A model generated the notes under the pieces. It was not told the origin of the DNA, searched no databases, and worked only from the letters and a program-made list of their open reading frames with translations. Shown here piece after piece: positions 8,044 through 17,207 of a stretch of 64,000 nucleotides of DNA. Position 1 is the stretch's first letter. Every line of letters starts with the position of its first letter. This DNA comes from Actinopolyspora erythraea. GTDB taxonomy: Bacteria; Actinomycetota; Actinomycetes; Mycobacteriales; Pseudonocardiaceae. The stretch is taken from NCBI RefSeq assembly GCF_002263515.1, contig NZ_CP022752.1:248001-312000 (forward strand). The letters are read 5' to 3'. The translations under genes were made by a program, and so were the position numbers.

Positions 8044-9123
8044 CTACTTCGCAGCGTGAAGGGAAAGCCCGGCCCGAAGCTCGCCGACGATCTCGAACAT
8101 GGCCTCCCGCAGTCTGGGGCTGGCGCCGAACAGGTTCGCGAAGCCGTGGATGAGGTCGGGGAACCGGCGCGCGATGACCGGCACCCCGGCTTCGGACAGC
8201 CGCCTGGCGTACTCTTCGCCCTCGTCCCGCAGCGGATCGAAGCCCGCCGTGACCAGCACCGCCGGTGCCAGCCCGTCGAGCTCCTCGTTGAGCAGCACCG
8301 ACAGCCGCGGGTCACCTCGTTCGGAGACGTCGGGCTGGTACAGGTCCATGAACCAGTCCATGTCCCCGTCGGTGAGCAGGAAGCCGTTGCCGAACAGCTC
8401 GCGGGAGCGGCGCCTGGTGCTGGCGTCCACGGCCGGGTAGAGCAGCAGTTGCAGCACCGGGCTCTTGATCCCGTTCGCGGCGGCGTGCTGGGCGACCATC
8501 GCGGCGAGGTTGCCGCCCGCGCTGTCCCCGCCGACCGCCACGGAGTCGGGGCTGGAGCCGAGGTCCTCGGCGTTCTCCAGCACGTGCTGGTAGGCGTCCA
8601 CGGCGTCCTCCACCGCCGCGGGGAAGGGGTGTTCGGGAGCCAGCCTGTAGTCCACCGACAGCACCCTGATGTCGGCGTGCCTGGCGAGGAACCGGCACAG
8701 CTCGTCGTGGGTGTCGAGGTCGCCCACCACCCAGCCGCCGCCGTGGTAGAAGACGAGCAGTGTGCTCGGTTCGGTGCGGCCCTCCGGCCGGTAGAGCCTG
8801 GCGGGAAGCTCACCCGCCCTGGTGGACACGGTGCGCCTGCTCACCTGGACGCCCGGGACGCCCGCGCTGACCACCTCGATGCCCTGCGCCATTCCGGCAC
8901 GGGCCTGCTCCGGGGTGTCCGCGGCCATGCGTTCCTGGCCGGCCATTGCCTGCAGCCGCAGCAGCGCCTGCACTTCCAGCGCCAGTTCCTGGCCGTCGAC
9001 CCTGATCGGGCTGCCCGCGATCCTCCGAAGCAGTGGCCGGGGGAGTCGGAGCAGGCTCGACAGGACGGTCGACTGGACCCGTCGTTGCACCGAGGAGGGG
9101 ATGGCGTCGAGAACCTTGGACAC
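8044..9123 (-). CDS. Alpha/beta-hydrolase, hormone-sensitive-lipase family esterase
   Basis: A 359-residue protein with the HSL-family oxyanion motif HGGGW (127-131), nucleophile elbow GDSAGG (Ser201), the acid residue in GFDPLRDEG and the catalytic His in DLIHGF. The spacing matches bacterial lipases/esterases of the LipN/NlhH type, which hydrolyse short- to medium-chain carboxyl esters. The N-terminal 60 residues form a helical cap and no signal peptide is seen, so it is probably cytoplasmic. The physiological substrate is not predictable. It is convergent with the LuxR gene and stands alone. The 248 bases up to the next gene hold its promoter. Confidence 0.85.
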   Translation of the reverse strand: MSKVLDAIPSSVQRRVQSTVLSSLLRLPRPLLRRIAGSPIRVDGQELALEVQALLRLQAMAGQERMAADTPEQARAGMAQGIEVVSAGVPGVQVSRRTVSTRAGELPARLYRPEGRTEPSTLLVFYHGGGWVVGDLDTHDELCRFLARHADIRVLSVDYRLAPEHPFPAAVEDAVDAYQHVLENAEDLGSSPDSVAVGGDSAGGNLAAMVAQHAAANGIKSPVLQLLLYPAVDASTRRRSRELFGNGFLLTDGDMDWFMDLYQPDVSERGDPRLSVLLNEELDGLAPAVLVTAGFDPLRDEGEEYARRLSEAGVPVIARRFPDLIHGFANLFGASPRLREAMFEIVGELRAGLSLHAAK

Positions 9124-9377
9124 GGCTGGACCTTTCCACGAGACCGTTACTGTGTGATGCGCACTACGCGGAGGCTACCGGTGGGTAGTGCGTGGTGCGA
9201 GACACGCGGTGGACAATTGACCTCGACTGGACTCCAACTTTTACCGTTGCGGGGTTGGTCGATCCGGCGGGGAGATCGGTCGTGTGAGGGTGACCGCCAA
9301 TGTGGTGACACCATGTAGTTGATCGCGTGACTCGCGGAATGGCGAGCCAATCGTGCGGGTGAGGAAGGATTGTGTCG

Positions 9378-9932
9378 ATGGCGGTGACCGTAGTGGGGAT
9401 CGGTGGTTCGGTACGGGCCGACTCGCAATCCGAACGTGCCCTGCACGCGGTGCTGGCCGGTGCCAGGGACAGCGGCGCCAAGGTGCATGCCGTGACCGGT
9501 GACGAACTGGTGATGCCCTTCTTCGACACGGCCGTGACCGAGCGCACGTCCAACGCCAGGGAGCTGGTGCGGGCCCTCCGCGAGGCGGACGGGGTCGTGC
9601 TCGCCTCCCCCGGTTATCACGGCACCGTTTCCGGCCTGGTCAAGAACGCCCTGGACTACGCGGAGGACCTCCGCGAGGATGAGCGCCCCTACCTGCAGGG
9701 CCGGGCGGTCGGCTGCGTGGGCATCGCCTACGGCTGGCAGGCGACCGTGACCACGCTGCAGGCGCTGCGCTCGGTGGCGCACGCGCTGCGCGGGTGGCCG
9801 ACACCGCTGGGAGCCGCCGTGAACTCGGCGGAGACACGGCTTGGGCCGGGTGGCGAGTGCTCCGACGCCAAGGTCGCCGCCACGCTGCACACCATCGGCA
9901 GGCAGGTCACGGAGTTCGCCCTCGGCCACTGA
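9378..9932 (+). CDS. NADPH-dependent FMN reductase family protein
   Basis: About 184 residues with a flavodoxin-like fold. The N-terminal strand and phosphate loop are VTVVGIGGSVRADSQSERAL, and the flavin-contacting segment is SPGYHGTVSGLVKNALDYAED. Such proteins reduce FMN or quinones, or act as small flavin oxidoreductases; the substrate is unknown. An in-frame GTG at 9372 is possible, but GGAAGG (9363-9368) is better spaced for the ATG at 9378. It is divergent from the esterase gene and upstream of dps. It is most like the SsuE/NAD(P)H:FMN reductase group; a quinone reductase role is an alternative. Confidence 0.8.
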   Translation: MAVTVVGIGGSVRADSQSERALHAVLAGARDSGAKVHAVTGDELVMPFFDTAVTERTSNARELVRALREADGVVLASPGYHGTVSGLVKNALDYAEDLREDERPYLQGRAVGCVGIAYGWQATVTTLQALRSVAHALRGWPTPLGAAVNSAETRLGPGGECSDAKVAATLHTIGRQVTEFALGH

Positions 9933-10066
9933 GCGGTCTTCAGAGCTCTCCTCACGGCCCGGCAACCGAGCGGAGCCGCCCGGTTTCGGAGCGGGACATT
10001 CCGGGTACACCCGGTACAGCCCCCTGATCCAGTGCCGTACCGGGGGCTGCGAGGAGGTACGACGAA

Positions 10067-10552
10067 ATGGCCGAGAAGGGTCCGATCACCAGTCCGTTGG
10101 CCGATGCCGAACGCGATATCACCGCGAAGTCCCTGCAGGCCACCCTGGTTGACCTCGTCGACCTGCACCTGGTCGCCAAGCAGGCGCATTGGAACGTGGT
10201 GGGCAGCGATTTCCGCAGCGTCCACCTGCACTTGGACGAGCTGGTCAGCAGCGCCAGGGAGTTCGCCGACAGCGTCGCCGAGCGCGCGGCCGCGATCGGC
10301 GTCCCGCCGGACGCCCGGGCGGGCACCGTCGCCGAGAGCTCGGGCGTGCCCGAGTTCGAGTCGGGCTGGCGGCAGGACCGCGACGTGATCGAGGCGATCG
10401 TCGAGATCCTGGGCAAGCTGATCAGGCGGTTGCGCGCGCGGATCGACGAGACCGACAAGACCGACCTGGTCACGCAGGATCTGTTGATCTCGGTCGCCGC
10501 CAAGCTGGAAGAGGCGCACTGGATGTGGCAGGCCAAGCTCTCGGGAAGCTGA
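10067..10552 (+). CDS. dps: Dps-type ferritin-like DNA-protection protein
   Basis: A 161-residue four-helix ferritin-like protein. The Dps signature is clear: HWNVVGSDF (His41 onward), a second helix His/Asp pair (VHLHLDELV) and FADSVAERAAAIG, which supply the intersubunit ferroxidase site. Dps dodecamers oxidise and store iron with peroxide and often bind DNA in stationary phase or stress. The short N-terminus has few basic residues, so non-specific DNA binding is uncertain. A ribosome site (GGAGG, 10051-10055) precedes the ATG at 10067. The next gene, a DUF1059 protein, starts 27 bases downstream and is probably co-transcribed. Confidence 0.9.
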   Translation: MAEKGPITSPLADAERDITAKSLQATLVDLVDLHLVAKQAHWNVVGSDFRSVHLHLDELVSSAREFADSVAERAAAIGVPPDARAGTVAESSGVPEFESGWRQDRDVIEAIVEILGKLIRRLRARIDETDKTDLVTQDLLISVAAKLEEAHWMWQAKLSGS

Positions 10553-10579
10553 AGGCACGCATCGTGCGTGGAGGCGAGA

Positions 10580-10780
10580 ATGGTGCGCAAGATCGCTGAC
10601 TGCAGGGAAACCCCCAGCGTCATGAACTGCACTCTGACCATCACCGGTGAGGAGCACGAGGTGGTGCGGGCCGCGGCCGAACACGCGGTCTCGGTGCACG
10701 GCCACGAGGACACCGAACAACTCCGCGAGATGATCCGTCACTCGCTGAAGGACGAGCGGAGCTCGACCGCGACCGGTTGA
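10580..10780 (+). CDS. Small DUF1059-family protein
   Basis: A 66-residue protein (MVRKIADCRE...MNCTLTITGE then EVVRAAAEHAVSVHGH). The two cysteines and the D-C...C-x-L-x-I-x-G pattern match the small DUF1059 proteins of actinomycetes and archaea, whose function is unknown. I start it at the ATG at 10580 because GGAGG at 10570-10574 is 5 bases upstream; a GTG at 10568 overlaps that ribosome site. It lies 27 bases after dps, so the two may share a message and a stress response. Confidence 0.72.
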   Translation: MVRKIADCRETPSVMNCTLTITGEEHEVVRAAAEHAVSVHGHEDTEQLREMIRHSLKDERSSTATG

Positions 10781-11009
10781 GCGTTCCTCGGGCGAGCACG
10801 GTGGCGGTGGCGCCCGAACCAGCGCCGCCGACTCCGGAAGGCACCCCTGGGGAGGGGACCTGGCTCCGGAAGGAGCGGGTCAGGGGGCCGGGTGGTGGCA
10901 CTATCCGGGCGAGGGTCCGTCACGGGTAAGGCCACCACCCGGTTCTTCGTGCTCCGGGCGGGCACCGCCGCGCCGCGGTGCGTTACCCGCCAGGTGTTGT
11001 GATGTTTTC

Positions 11010-11645
11010 TCATGTTCCGCTGTTGCGTTCGAGCCGGTACGCCCAGGAGCTGAGCCCCCGAGTGACGAAGTGCGCCACCAACGAGGTGGACACCAGACAC
11101 AGCGCGGGGATCCACTTTCCGTGCTGCGCCGGGTACACCGCCAGGGGCAGATACGGTTCGGCATCGGCGAACAGATTGTCGGTGAGCGCCAGGGCGAAGT
11201 ATCCGGTGATGCTGACAGCCCCGCCCAACGGAGGCCCCACCAACGCCGATAGCAACAGCGTGAATCCCCCCATGGTGAGCGTGTTCGGCAGTATCCACCC
11301 GAGTTCGACTTCCGCGGGCATGGTGTGCTCGCCGACGAGTGCGGGCAGCACCGGTAGCGCGATGGCCGCCGCGGCCAGCACGACGGCGAGCACCCTGACT
11401 CTGATTCCACCGAGACGTTCCCACTCCCAGCAGCGTGGTCGCAGTACCGCGCTCGCGAGTACGCCCGTGACCAAGGCGATCAATTCGGGGGTGGGGATCT
11501 TGTGGGGTTGGGCGAACGGATTCACACCGAGATCGACATTGATGGCGGTGCGGTAGAACGTGTACGACACACCTGTCACCGCGACGAGGATCACCAGGAG
11601 CAGTGGTACCCGCCGCGCGAGCAGAACGAGTCGCACTGTCGTCAT
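11010..11645 (-). CDS. Polytopic membrane protein, third gene of ABC operon
   Basis: About 211 residues with five to six hydrophobic helices, including LVLLARRVPLLLVILVAVTG near the N-terminus, ALVTGVLASAVL, VLAVVLAAAAIALPVLPALV and GFTLLLSALVGPPLGGAVSI. The ATG at 11645 overlaps the stop of the upstream permease gene (ATGA), so it is translationally coupled. The operon is ATPase, large permease, then this. It is probably a second transmembrane subunit of an ABC-2-like exporter. The substrate is unknown and I do not recognise the family. Confidence 0.7.
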   Translation of the reverse strand: MTTVRLVLLARRVPLLLVILVAVTGVSYTFYRTAINVDLGVNPFAQPHKIPTPELIALVTGVLASAVLRPRCWEWERLGGIRVRVLAVVLAAAAIALPVLPALVGEHTMPAEVELGWILPNTLTMGGFTLLLSALVGPPLGGAVSITGYFALALTDNLFADAEPYLPLAVYPAQHGKWIPALCLVSTSLVAHFVTRGLSSWAYRLERNSGT

Positions 11646-12964
11646 GGCCTGCTGTCCAGTGCGCATTCGGTGATTCGCCGCTCGTGACTGGCGATCCAGG
11701 TCCTGACCTCCCGCGGCGAGGCGCCATCGAACGCCGGAATATCGGATGTCCTCGGGCGCAAGCCGCTGGTCTGTTCGGCACGACCTGCCAGCCAGTAGGA
11801 CAGCTCGGTAGCGATGTCCGCCGGGTGCCGGGATTCGAGCACGGTACGAGCCATGCTGGGCTGCACACGTTCGGGGAACCGAACCGCGCAGGAGGTGGAA
11901 CCGACCAGACCGTAAGCGACCTGCCGTTGCAGGCTCCTCATCGAGTCAGTCCGCCCAGCGCGGATCCGGATTCCGACGCTGACGACGTCATCGGGGCTGG
12001 AATCAGCCTGGGAGCCACCCAGCAGCGCGCTGTCCCAGACCTGTTCACCGTGCGCGGGAACGTTGCCGTAGGCCTGATAGACCGGTTCGGCGGCGGTGAT
12101 CAATTCGTCGAGCTCTGGCCCGTGGGCCTGGTGCACGCAGTAGTGCACCCCCTCCTCGGTCCGACAGGTTCGTGGTGGTTCGGAAGCCGCTTTGGCGAGT
12201 CGGGGATCAGTGCCGAGCGGAGCCAGCGACATCACGAGCACGAGCACGATCATTCCCGCGGTGCTCCAGGACGGGGTCTTCCATCGTCGCGAGCGTGCCA
12301 GTGCACGGGAGGCCAGGAGGCTTGTCACGGTCGTGACCAACAGCAGGAACGCCAGTCGGTAGCCGACAACGGGCAGGTTCGCGACCTGTCCCACTCCCGC
12401 CCCGTCGTACGTGAGCGGGATGACCGCACGGAAACTACCCTGACTGGCCATGTTGAGCTGGATCACCAGGAATCCGAGCACCAACACCAACGGTGCTATC
12501 CACGCGGTGGTGGCCAGCACTCCGGCGAAGTAACCGACGGCGGTGGCGGTGAGCACGCTCAACAGGCCGGTGAGCACCGGGAGCGAACTCGGGCCTCCCG
12601 CGTGAGCTGTCAGAGTCGTAAGCACCACCAGCGGGAGCATGCCCAACACGTAACTGGCGGTGGACACGCAACTGAGCGAACCGAGCTGGCGGATGACGAC
12701 CGGTGCGCCACTGCGTAGCGAGCTGGCCAGGTTCGTGATCCGATCCGGGCCGGTCAGACGTCCCGCCGCGTAGGCCGCGGCAGCGGCGCTCAGCGGCACC
12801 GCGAAGATCAACGGCTCGGAGACGAACCGCTGCGAGGTGCGCGCCCACACCTGGTACGGCCAGGAAAACATTTCCAACGTTTGCGAGAACACCGCCAGGG
12901 TGATCGATATCGCAGGCAGCAGCAGTGGCAGCCACCCCAGTGGCCAGCGAGAGGGGCGAATCAT
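11642..12964 (-). CDS. ABC transporter permease-like protein with large C-terminal domain
   Basis: A 440-residue protein. The first 250 residues hold about six membrane helices (for example SASYVLGMLPLVVL-like and ATAVGYFAGVLATTAW segments). One further helix (STAGMIVLVLVMSLAPLG) is followed by about 170 hydrophilic residues with three to four cysteines (CRTEEGVHYCVHQ, TSCAV), probably outside the membrane and possibly disulfide-bonded. The ATG at 12964 overlaps the stop of the ATPase gene (ATGA), and the stop overlaps the next gene. The arrangement resembles ABC-2 type exporters. The cysteine-bearing C-terminal domain is unusual for a permease, and I cannot name it. Confidence 0.7.
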   Translation of the reverse strand: MIRPSRWPLGWLPLLLPAISITLAVFSQTLEMFSWPYQVWARTSQRFVSEPLIFAVPLSAAAAAYAAGRLTGPDRITNLASSLRSGAPVVIRQLGSLSCVSTASYVLGMLPLVVLTTLTAHAGGPSSLPVLTGLLSVLTATAVGYFAGVLATTAWIAPLVLVLGFLVIQLNMASQGSFRAVIPLTYDGAGVGQVANLPVVGYRLAFLLLVTTVTSLLASRALARSRRWKTPSWSTAGMIVLVLVMSLAPLGTDPRLAKAASEPPRTCRTEEGVHYCVHQAHGPELDELITAAEPVYQAYGNVPAHGEQVWDSALLGGSQADSSPDDVVSVGIRIRAGRTDSMRSLQRQVAYGLVGSTSCAVRFPERVQPSMARTVLESRHPADIATELSYWLAGRAEQTSGLRPRTSDIPAFDGASPREVRTWIASHERRITECALDSRP

Positions 12965-13729
12965 CCGGACACCCCCAGGCTGTTCACCAGCGCGTCGTAG
13001 GCGCGTTCGAACGGAGAACCCAGTGCTGACGAGGTCGAGTCCGGGGCATTGGCCTCCAGCAGGCCGTGGAACTCATCGTTACTGCCCGCGAAGGCGAGGC
13101 GCCCCTCGGCGAGAACGGCGACGGTTCCGCACAGTTGCGCGATGTCCTCGAGCAGATGGCTGGACAACAGGACGGTTCGCTGCTCACCGAGTTCACCGAG
13201 CAGCTCCCGCAGGCGTAGTCGTTGCCCCGGATCCAGGCCCACTGTGGGTTCGTCCAGCACGAGAACCGATGGATCGTGCACCAACGCGGCCGCGAGACCG
13301 AGGCGTTGTCGTTGGCCGCCGGAGAGCTTCCGTACCCGCAGTCGCGCATGTTCGGACATCGATACCGCCTCGAGAGCACGTTCGGCAGCTGGTAAGCATT
13401 CCGCGTCGGGCAGACCGTTGATCCACCCCGCGTAGGCGACCGTGTCACGGGTCCGCATCTCGGAGGCCAGCGAGAACCGTTGTGGGACGTACCCCAGCAG
13501 TTTCCGCGCTTCCTTGCGCCCCCGCGCGGTACTCAGATCGTTCCCGTTCAGTCGTATTCGTCCCTCGGAGGGGATGGAAACGGTGGTGAGCAGTGACAGC
13601 AGAGTCGTTTTGCCGGCACCGTTCGGACCCAGCAGGCCGTTCACCCCTTCACCGAAGGTCCACGAGACGTCGTGCAACGCGGTGTGTCGTCCGTACCGGA
13701 GGGGTCACCCGGTCCAGCTCCACGTCCAA
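12961..13729 (-). CDS. ABC transporter ATP-binding protein, apparent N-terminal frameshift
   Basis: The main frame (TTG at 13677 leftward) gives a near-complete ABC ATPase: Walker A LLGPNGAGKTT, Q-loop YVPQRF, signature LSGGQRQRLGLA, Walker B VLVLDEPTVGLDP and the H-loop histidine in LLSSHLLED. The usual first beta-strand is absent from this frame but readable in another: a TTG at 13729 (or GTG at 13723), preceded by AAGGGG, encodes MDVELDRVT. Deleting one base from the GGGG run at 13701-13704 joins it as VELDRVTLRYGRHTALHDVSW, a normal start for the family. Either a real one-base lesion or a sequencing error explains this. It heads a three-gene operon with both downstream junctions overlapping by 4 bases. 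Confidence 0.8.
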
Positions 13730-14866
13730 GCGGTACAGCCCCTTTGAATCCGTTGATCACCCCGGCGGGCCGAGTGTGTCACGAGGACACCAATCGAACC
13801 CGCCGGAGTGTTTTGTCACGTACTCACGAACAGTTTTCCTGTGGTGAATACGTGGAGTTTTGTCGGTTTTTTTACCATTTCATGGTCCGGTTGTTCGCTG
13901 TAGAGCGGATGCTTCAACAGACGGCTTTGTGGGTTCCTTCGGTTTCCTGTCCACTGTTTGTGAAAGTGTGAGAATAGTAGACCATATCGGATTCTTCGCA
14001 GACTCCGTGTGCCCTTGATCCGGCAGTGTTCTTCAAACGTTGCGTTTTTTCGGCTAGTGTGTTGTCGGGTCACATGGGGACGTCCTTGTTTAATTTTATG
14101 GTCACGTTTACGGCCCTCGCGCAACTAGGCCCTCGCCTGGCTTGTCCGAAAAGTCCTGTGCTGTCGAATCCGGGAACATCGGCGGCCAGTCCGCAGCCCG
14201 CTCGTTGGCTGGATGAGGTGTCTGACCAGGCGGGAGCGGCAAGTGCTGTTCCTCCCGCGGCGACGCTGGCCGTAATGCGGGCGATCGCGGCGACTTCCTG
14301 AGCATTGTTCTCCCTGCTGTTTATTTCTTCTCGATCGATTCGGGAGAGAAGGAAGTTCAAAACATGAAATCTCTCCGTTTTTCGAAATTTTTCTATCAGC
14401 TCTTGCCGTGAAGATCGACAGTGTGACCGAAATGTCCTTTAGATTGGTCTTTTCGGGGGAGGAAGGGGGTGACTTTTGCCGCTTTGTTTGTGGGGTTGAG
14501 ATTGTGCTCTACGTGGTGATTTCACGCTGATCGTGGTGTGAGTATTGGTGCGTGAAGCTGGATCGTGTCGGACGGTTCGTGGAGAGGGATCGTCGAGGTG
14601 TTGTCGGCGGTGCGAGCGCTCTCCGCGTGATGGTGGTACGGCGGCTGTCGGTGATGAGATGGTGTTCGTCGCGATCGGCTACGTACTGGTCAGTAGATAT
14701 GGGTGGCGGTATCTACCGTCGTGTTTCGGTGCGTGGACAATCGCGCTACACAGTCATTTAACGGATCTCGAACAGGTCCATCGTGTGGCGGGTTCCCACG
14801 GAAGTTTCTGGACTGGCTGAAACTCGGTGAGCTGGTGGATTTTCCGGGGGAAGTCGAACTGCGCGA
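13730..14866. other. 1.1-kb AT-richer region without a confident gene
   Basis: Base composition falls well below that of the neighbours, with T-rich runs such as a 7-T tract near 13866-13872. The open frames here (plus 14026-14301; minus 14070-14360; minus 14108-14305; plus 14545-14820) lack the strong third-position GC of the real genes and have no convincing ribosome site. The 96-codon minus frame ending at 14070 is the most protein-like, but its third-position GC, about 60% by eye, argues against it. The upstream promoter of the ABC operon must lie at the left edge. It could be a remnant of transferred DNA. Confidence 0.4.
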
Positions 14867-14903
14867 CATTCGGCGCGTTACTCCGCCAGTAACGCGCCGA
14901 ATG
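14867..14903 (-). terminator. Perfect 16-bp hairpin downstream of the OYE gene
   Basis: CATTCGGCGCGTTACT (14867-14882) is followed by a 5-base loop and its exact reverse complement (14888-14903). It lies 27 bases beyond the stop of the old-yellow-enzyme gene, which reads leftward into it. There is no long T-run, which is common for actinomycete terminators. Confidence 0.75.
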
Positions 14904-14929
14904 CACAAGACTTCCGCGCGGCGCAGTGC

Positions 14930-15991
14930 TCAGCGCGCCGCCCGCTCGTACTGCTTCGGCCACAGCGGGTCGGCGCGCAGCCGGTCGGCGGCGTGCAGCG
15001 GCCAGTGCGGGTCGCGCAGCAGTTCCCGCGCCAGCAGCACCGCGTCGGCGGAACCGGACGCCACGATCTCCTCGGCCTGCTCCGGCGAGGTGATCATCCC
15101 GACGGCGCCGGTGGGGACACCGGCCTCCTGCCGCACCCGCCGGGCGTACGGGACCTGGAAACCGGGGCCGACCGGGATGGACACGCCGGGAACCACGCCT
15201 CCGGTGGACGCGTCGACCAGGTCCACACCCCGTTCGGCCAGCAGTCCGGCCAGGCGGACCGAGTCGTCGCCGGTCCAGCCGCCCTCGACCCAGTCGGTGG
15301 CCGAGATCCGCACGAACAGCGGTTTGCCCGAGGGCCACACCGCGCGGACCGCCTCGGCGATCTCCAGCGCCAGTCTCACCCTGCCCTCGAAGTCCCCGCC
15401 GTACTCGTCGGAACGGTCGTTGGCCAGTGGCGAGTAGAACTGGTGCACCAGGTAGCCGTGCGCGAAGTGCAGCTCCACCACGTCGAAGCCCGCCTCGTCG
15501 GCCCGCCGGGCAGCGGCGGCGAAGCTCTCGGGCAACGCGGCTACCTCCGAGGTGCTCAGCGCTCGCGGTGCGGTCAGTTCCCCGAACGCCCGGTCGGTGG
15601 AGCTCACCGTGGGCCAGCCACCCGCGCTCTCGGGAACGGAGTCGTCACCGTCCCACGGCGGGTTCACGGAGGCCTTGCGACCGGCGTGGGCCAGTTGCAC
15701 GCCGGGGGTGGCACCCTGGGCCCGCAGGAAGTCGGTGATCCGCCGCCACGCCGAGACCTGCTCGTCGTCGTACAGCCCGGTGTCGGCCGGACTGATCCTG
15801 CCCTCCGGCACCACGGCGGTCGCCTCGCTGAACACCAGCCCGGCGCCGCCGGTGGCGAACTGGCCCAGGTTGACCAGGTGCCAGTCGTCCGGCACGCCGT
15901 CGGTGGCCGAGTACTGGCACATGGGCGAGACCCAGGCGCGGTTCCTGATGTCGGTGTCGCGGAACTTGATCGGTTCGAACAGAGTGCTCAC
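14930..15991 (-). CDS. Old yellow enzyme family NADH:flavin oxidoreductase, YqjM-like
   Basis: A 353-residue TIM-barrel flavoprotein. The N-terminal SPMCQYSA carries the active-site-tuning cysteine (Cys25) typical of YqjM/thermophilic-like ene-reductases. HAGRKAS and HFAHGYLVHQFYSPLAN provide the substrate-binding His pair, and the FMN phosphate site is formed by GVDLVDASTGG and the C-terminal AVGMITSPEQAE...DAVLLAREL. These enzymes reduce activated C=C bonds with NAD(P)H, often in detoxification; the natural substrate is unknown. The length is normal. It is monocistronic, with a strong hairpin after its stop. Confidence 0.9.
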   Translation of the reverse strand: MSTLFEPIKFRDTDIRNRAWVSPMCQYSATDGVPDDWHLVNLGQFATGGAGLVFSEATAVVPEGRISPADTGLYDDEQVSAWRRITDFLRAQGATPGVQLAHAGRKASVNPPWDGDDSVPESAGGWPTVSSTDRAFGELTAPRALSTSEVAALPESFAAAARRADEAGFDVVELHFAHGYLVHQFYSPLANDRSDEYGGDFEGRVRLALEIAEAVRAVWPSGKPLFVRISATDWVEGGWTGDDSVRLAGLLAERGVDLVDASTGGVVPGVSIPVGPGFQVPYARRVRQEAGVPTGAVGMITSPEQAEEIVASGSADAVLLARELLRDPHWPLHAADRLRADPLWPKQYERAAR

Positions 15992-16123
15992 GGTCGCTAC
16001 GACGTCGTGGCGGAACGGAGTATTCCGCTACGTCGGTCACATCACGTGGCGCTCCGAGCCGCCCGGAGGGGACGAGGAACGTCCCGCCGTCCGCCCTTGC
16101 CTCCGGGGCGCCGGAGGAGGGCT

Positions 16124-17062
16124 TCAGCGGTTCGCGCTCGTCATCGCCCGGGCGACGCCGTGGAAGGAGTCGGTCAGCAGGTCCCAGAAGGCCCGCCGGT
16201 CGAGCTCGGTGGCCACCAGCGCGTTGTGCTCGGCCTCCGGGGCGAAGTCGGTGACCGTCATCCCCGAGGTGAACCGGCCGGAGGTCTCCACGTCGACCCG
16301 GGCGGGCACCGTGGTGAACAGTTCCGGCGCGATCACGTGGGCCACCGCGCAGGCGTCGTGGATCGCGGGGCCCTCGTCCCGGTACTGCCGGTTGCTGCCG
16401 TAGAAGTCCAGGCACGGACCGAGCAGCTCGTCCTGCAGCCGTCCCAGCCCGGCGAAACGCTCCCGCACCTCCGCCGTCGCCCTGGCCTGGTGGGTCAGGT
16501 CCAGTCCGAACATCACCGGGTGCCACGGCGCGCCGAACACCACGCTCGCCGCCTCCGGGTCCGCTCCGATGTTGAACTCGGCGGCCGGAGTCAGGTTACC
16601 GCGTGTGTAGGAGCCGCCCATCACCACGAACTCGCGCACCCACTCCGCCAGCCGGGGCTCCTTGCGCAGCGCCAGCGCGATGTTGGTCAGCGGCCCCACG
16701 GCCACCAGGCTGATCTCGCCGGGGGAGGCCGCGACCGTGTCGATGATGAAGTCCACCGCGTGCCGCGGTTCCGGCTCGGCCTTGGCGCTGGGCAGCACCA
16801 CGTCGCCCAGGCCGGTGGCACCGTGCACGGTGGATGCCGTGTCCGGGGCGCGCAGCAGCGGGCGGTCGGCGCCGGCGGCGACCGGCACGTCCATGCCGTA
16901 GAACTCGGTCAGGCTCAGCGCGTTCGGGGTGGTGCGCTCCAGCCCCACGTTGCCCGCCACCGTGGTGATCCCCACGACCTCCAGCTCGGGGGAACCGTGC
17001 GCCAGCGCGATCGCCAGCGCGTCGTCGATCCCCGGGTCGCAGTCGAGCAGGATGCGTTTCAC
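16124..17062 (-). CDS. Inosine-uridine preferring nucleoside hydrolase family
   Basis: A 312-residue protein with the hallmark Ca2+-binding N-terminus DCDPGIDDALAI (residues 7-18). The family's second region VAVGPLTNIALAL, then VVMGGSYTRGNLTPAAEFNIGADPEAA and the late HDACAVAHVI (catalytic-site His/Asp), are in the expected order. It hydrolyses the N-glycosidic bond of nucleosides for purine or pyrimidine salvage; base specificity cannot be read. The start is set by the family-typical MKRILLDCDPG. It stands 132 bases upstream of the OYE gene in the same direction and may share its transcript. Confidence 0.92.
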   Translation of the reverse strand: MKRILLDCDPGIDDALAIALAHGSPELEVVGITTVAGNVGLERTTPNALSLTEFYGMDVPVAAGADRPLLRAPDTASTVHGATGLGDVVLPSAKAEPEPRHAVDFIIDTVAASPGEISLVAVGPLTNIALALRKEPRLAEWVREFVVMGGSYTRGNLTPAAEFNIGADPEAASVVFGAPWHPVMFGLDLTHQARATAEVRERFAGLGRLQDELLGPCLDFYGSNRQYRDEGPAIHDACAVAHVIAPELFTTVPARVDVETSGRFTSGMTVTDFAPEAEHNALVATELDRRAFWDLLTDSFHGVARAMTSANR

Positions 17063-17207
17063 GCTTCAACCTTTCTCTCGTCGGGACTGTGCGGCCCGAT
17101 CGCTCGGGTGGTCGCGCTCCGGAGCCTCCGGAGGGGGAGTGACGCGGGTGGCCGGCGTCGGGAGCGCCGTGGGGAGTCGCGGGACGCCCGCCAGTGGGGC
17201 GTCCGGC

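Noticed and set aside
10738..11868. 376-codon minus-strand frame across the ABC operon
   Set aside because: It overlaps two genes with clear membrane-protein sequence and 4-base coupled junctions, and its product is Arg/Pro-rich shadow.
14070..14360. 96-codon minus-strand frame in the AT-richer region as a small peptide gene
   Set aside because: Third-position GC is near the local average rather than raised, and no ribosome site fits its start. Kept only as part of the region description.
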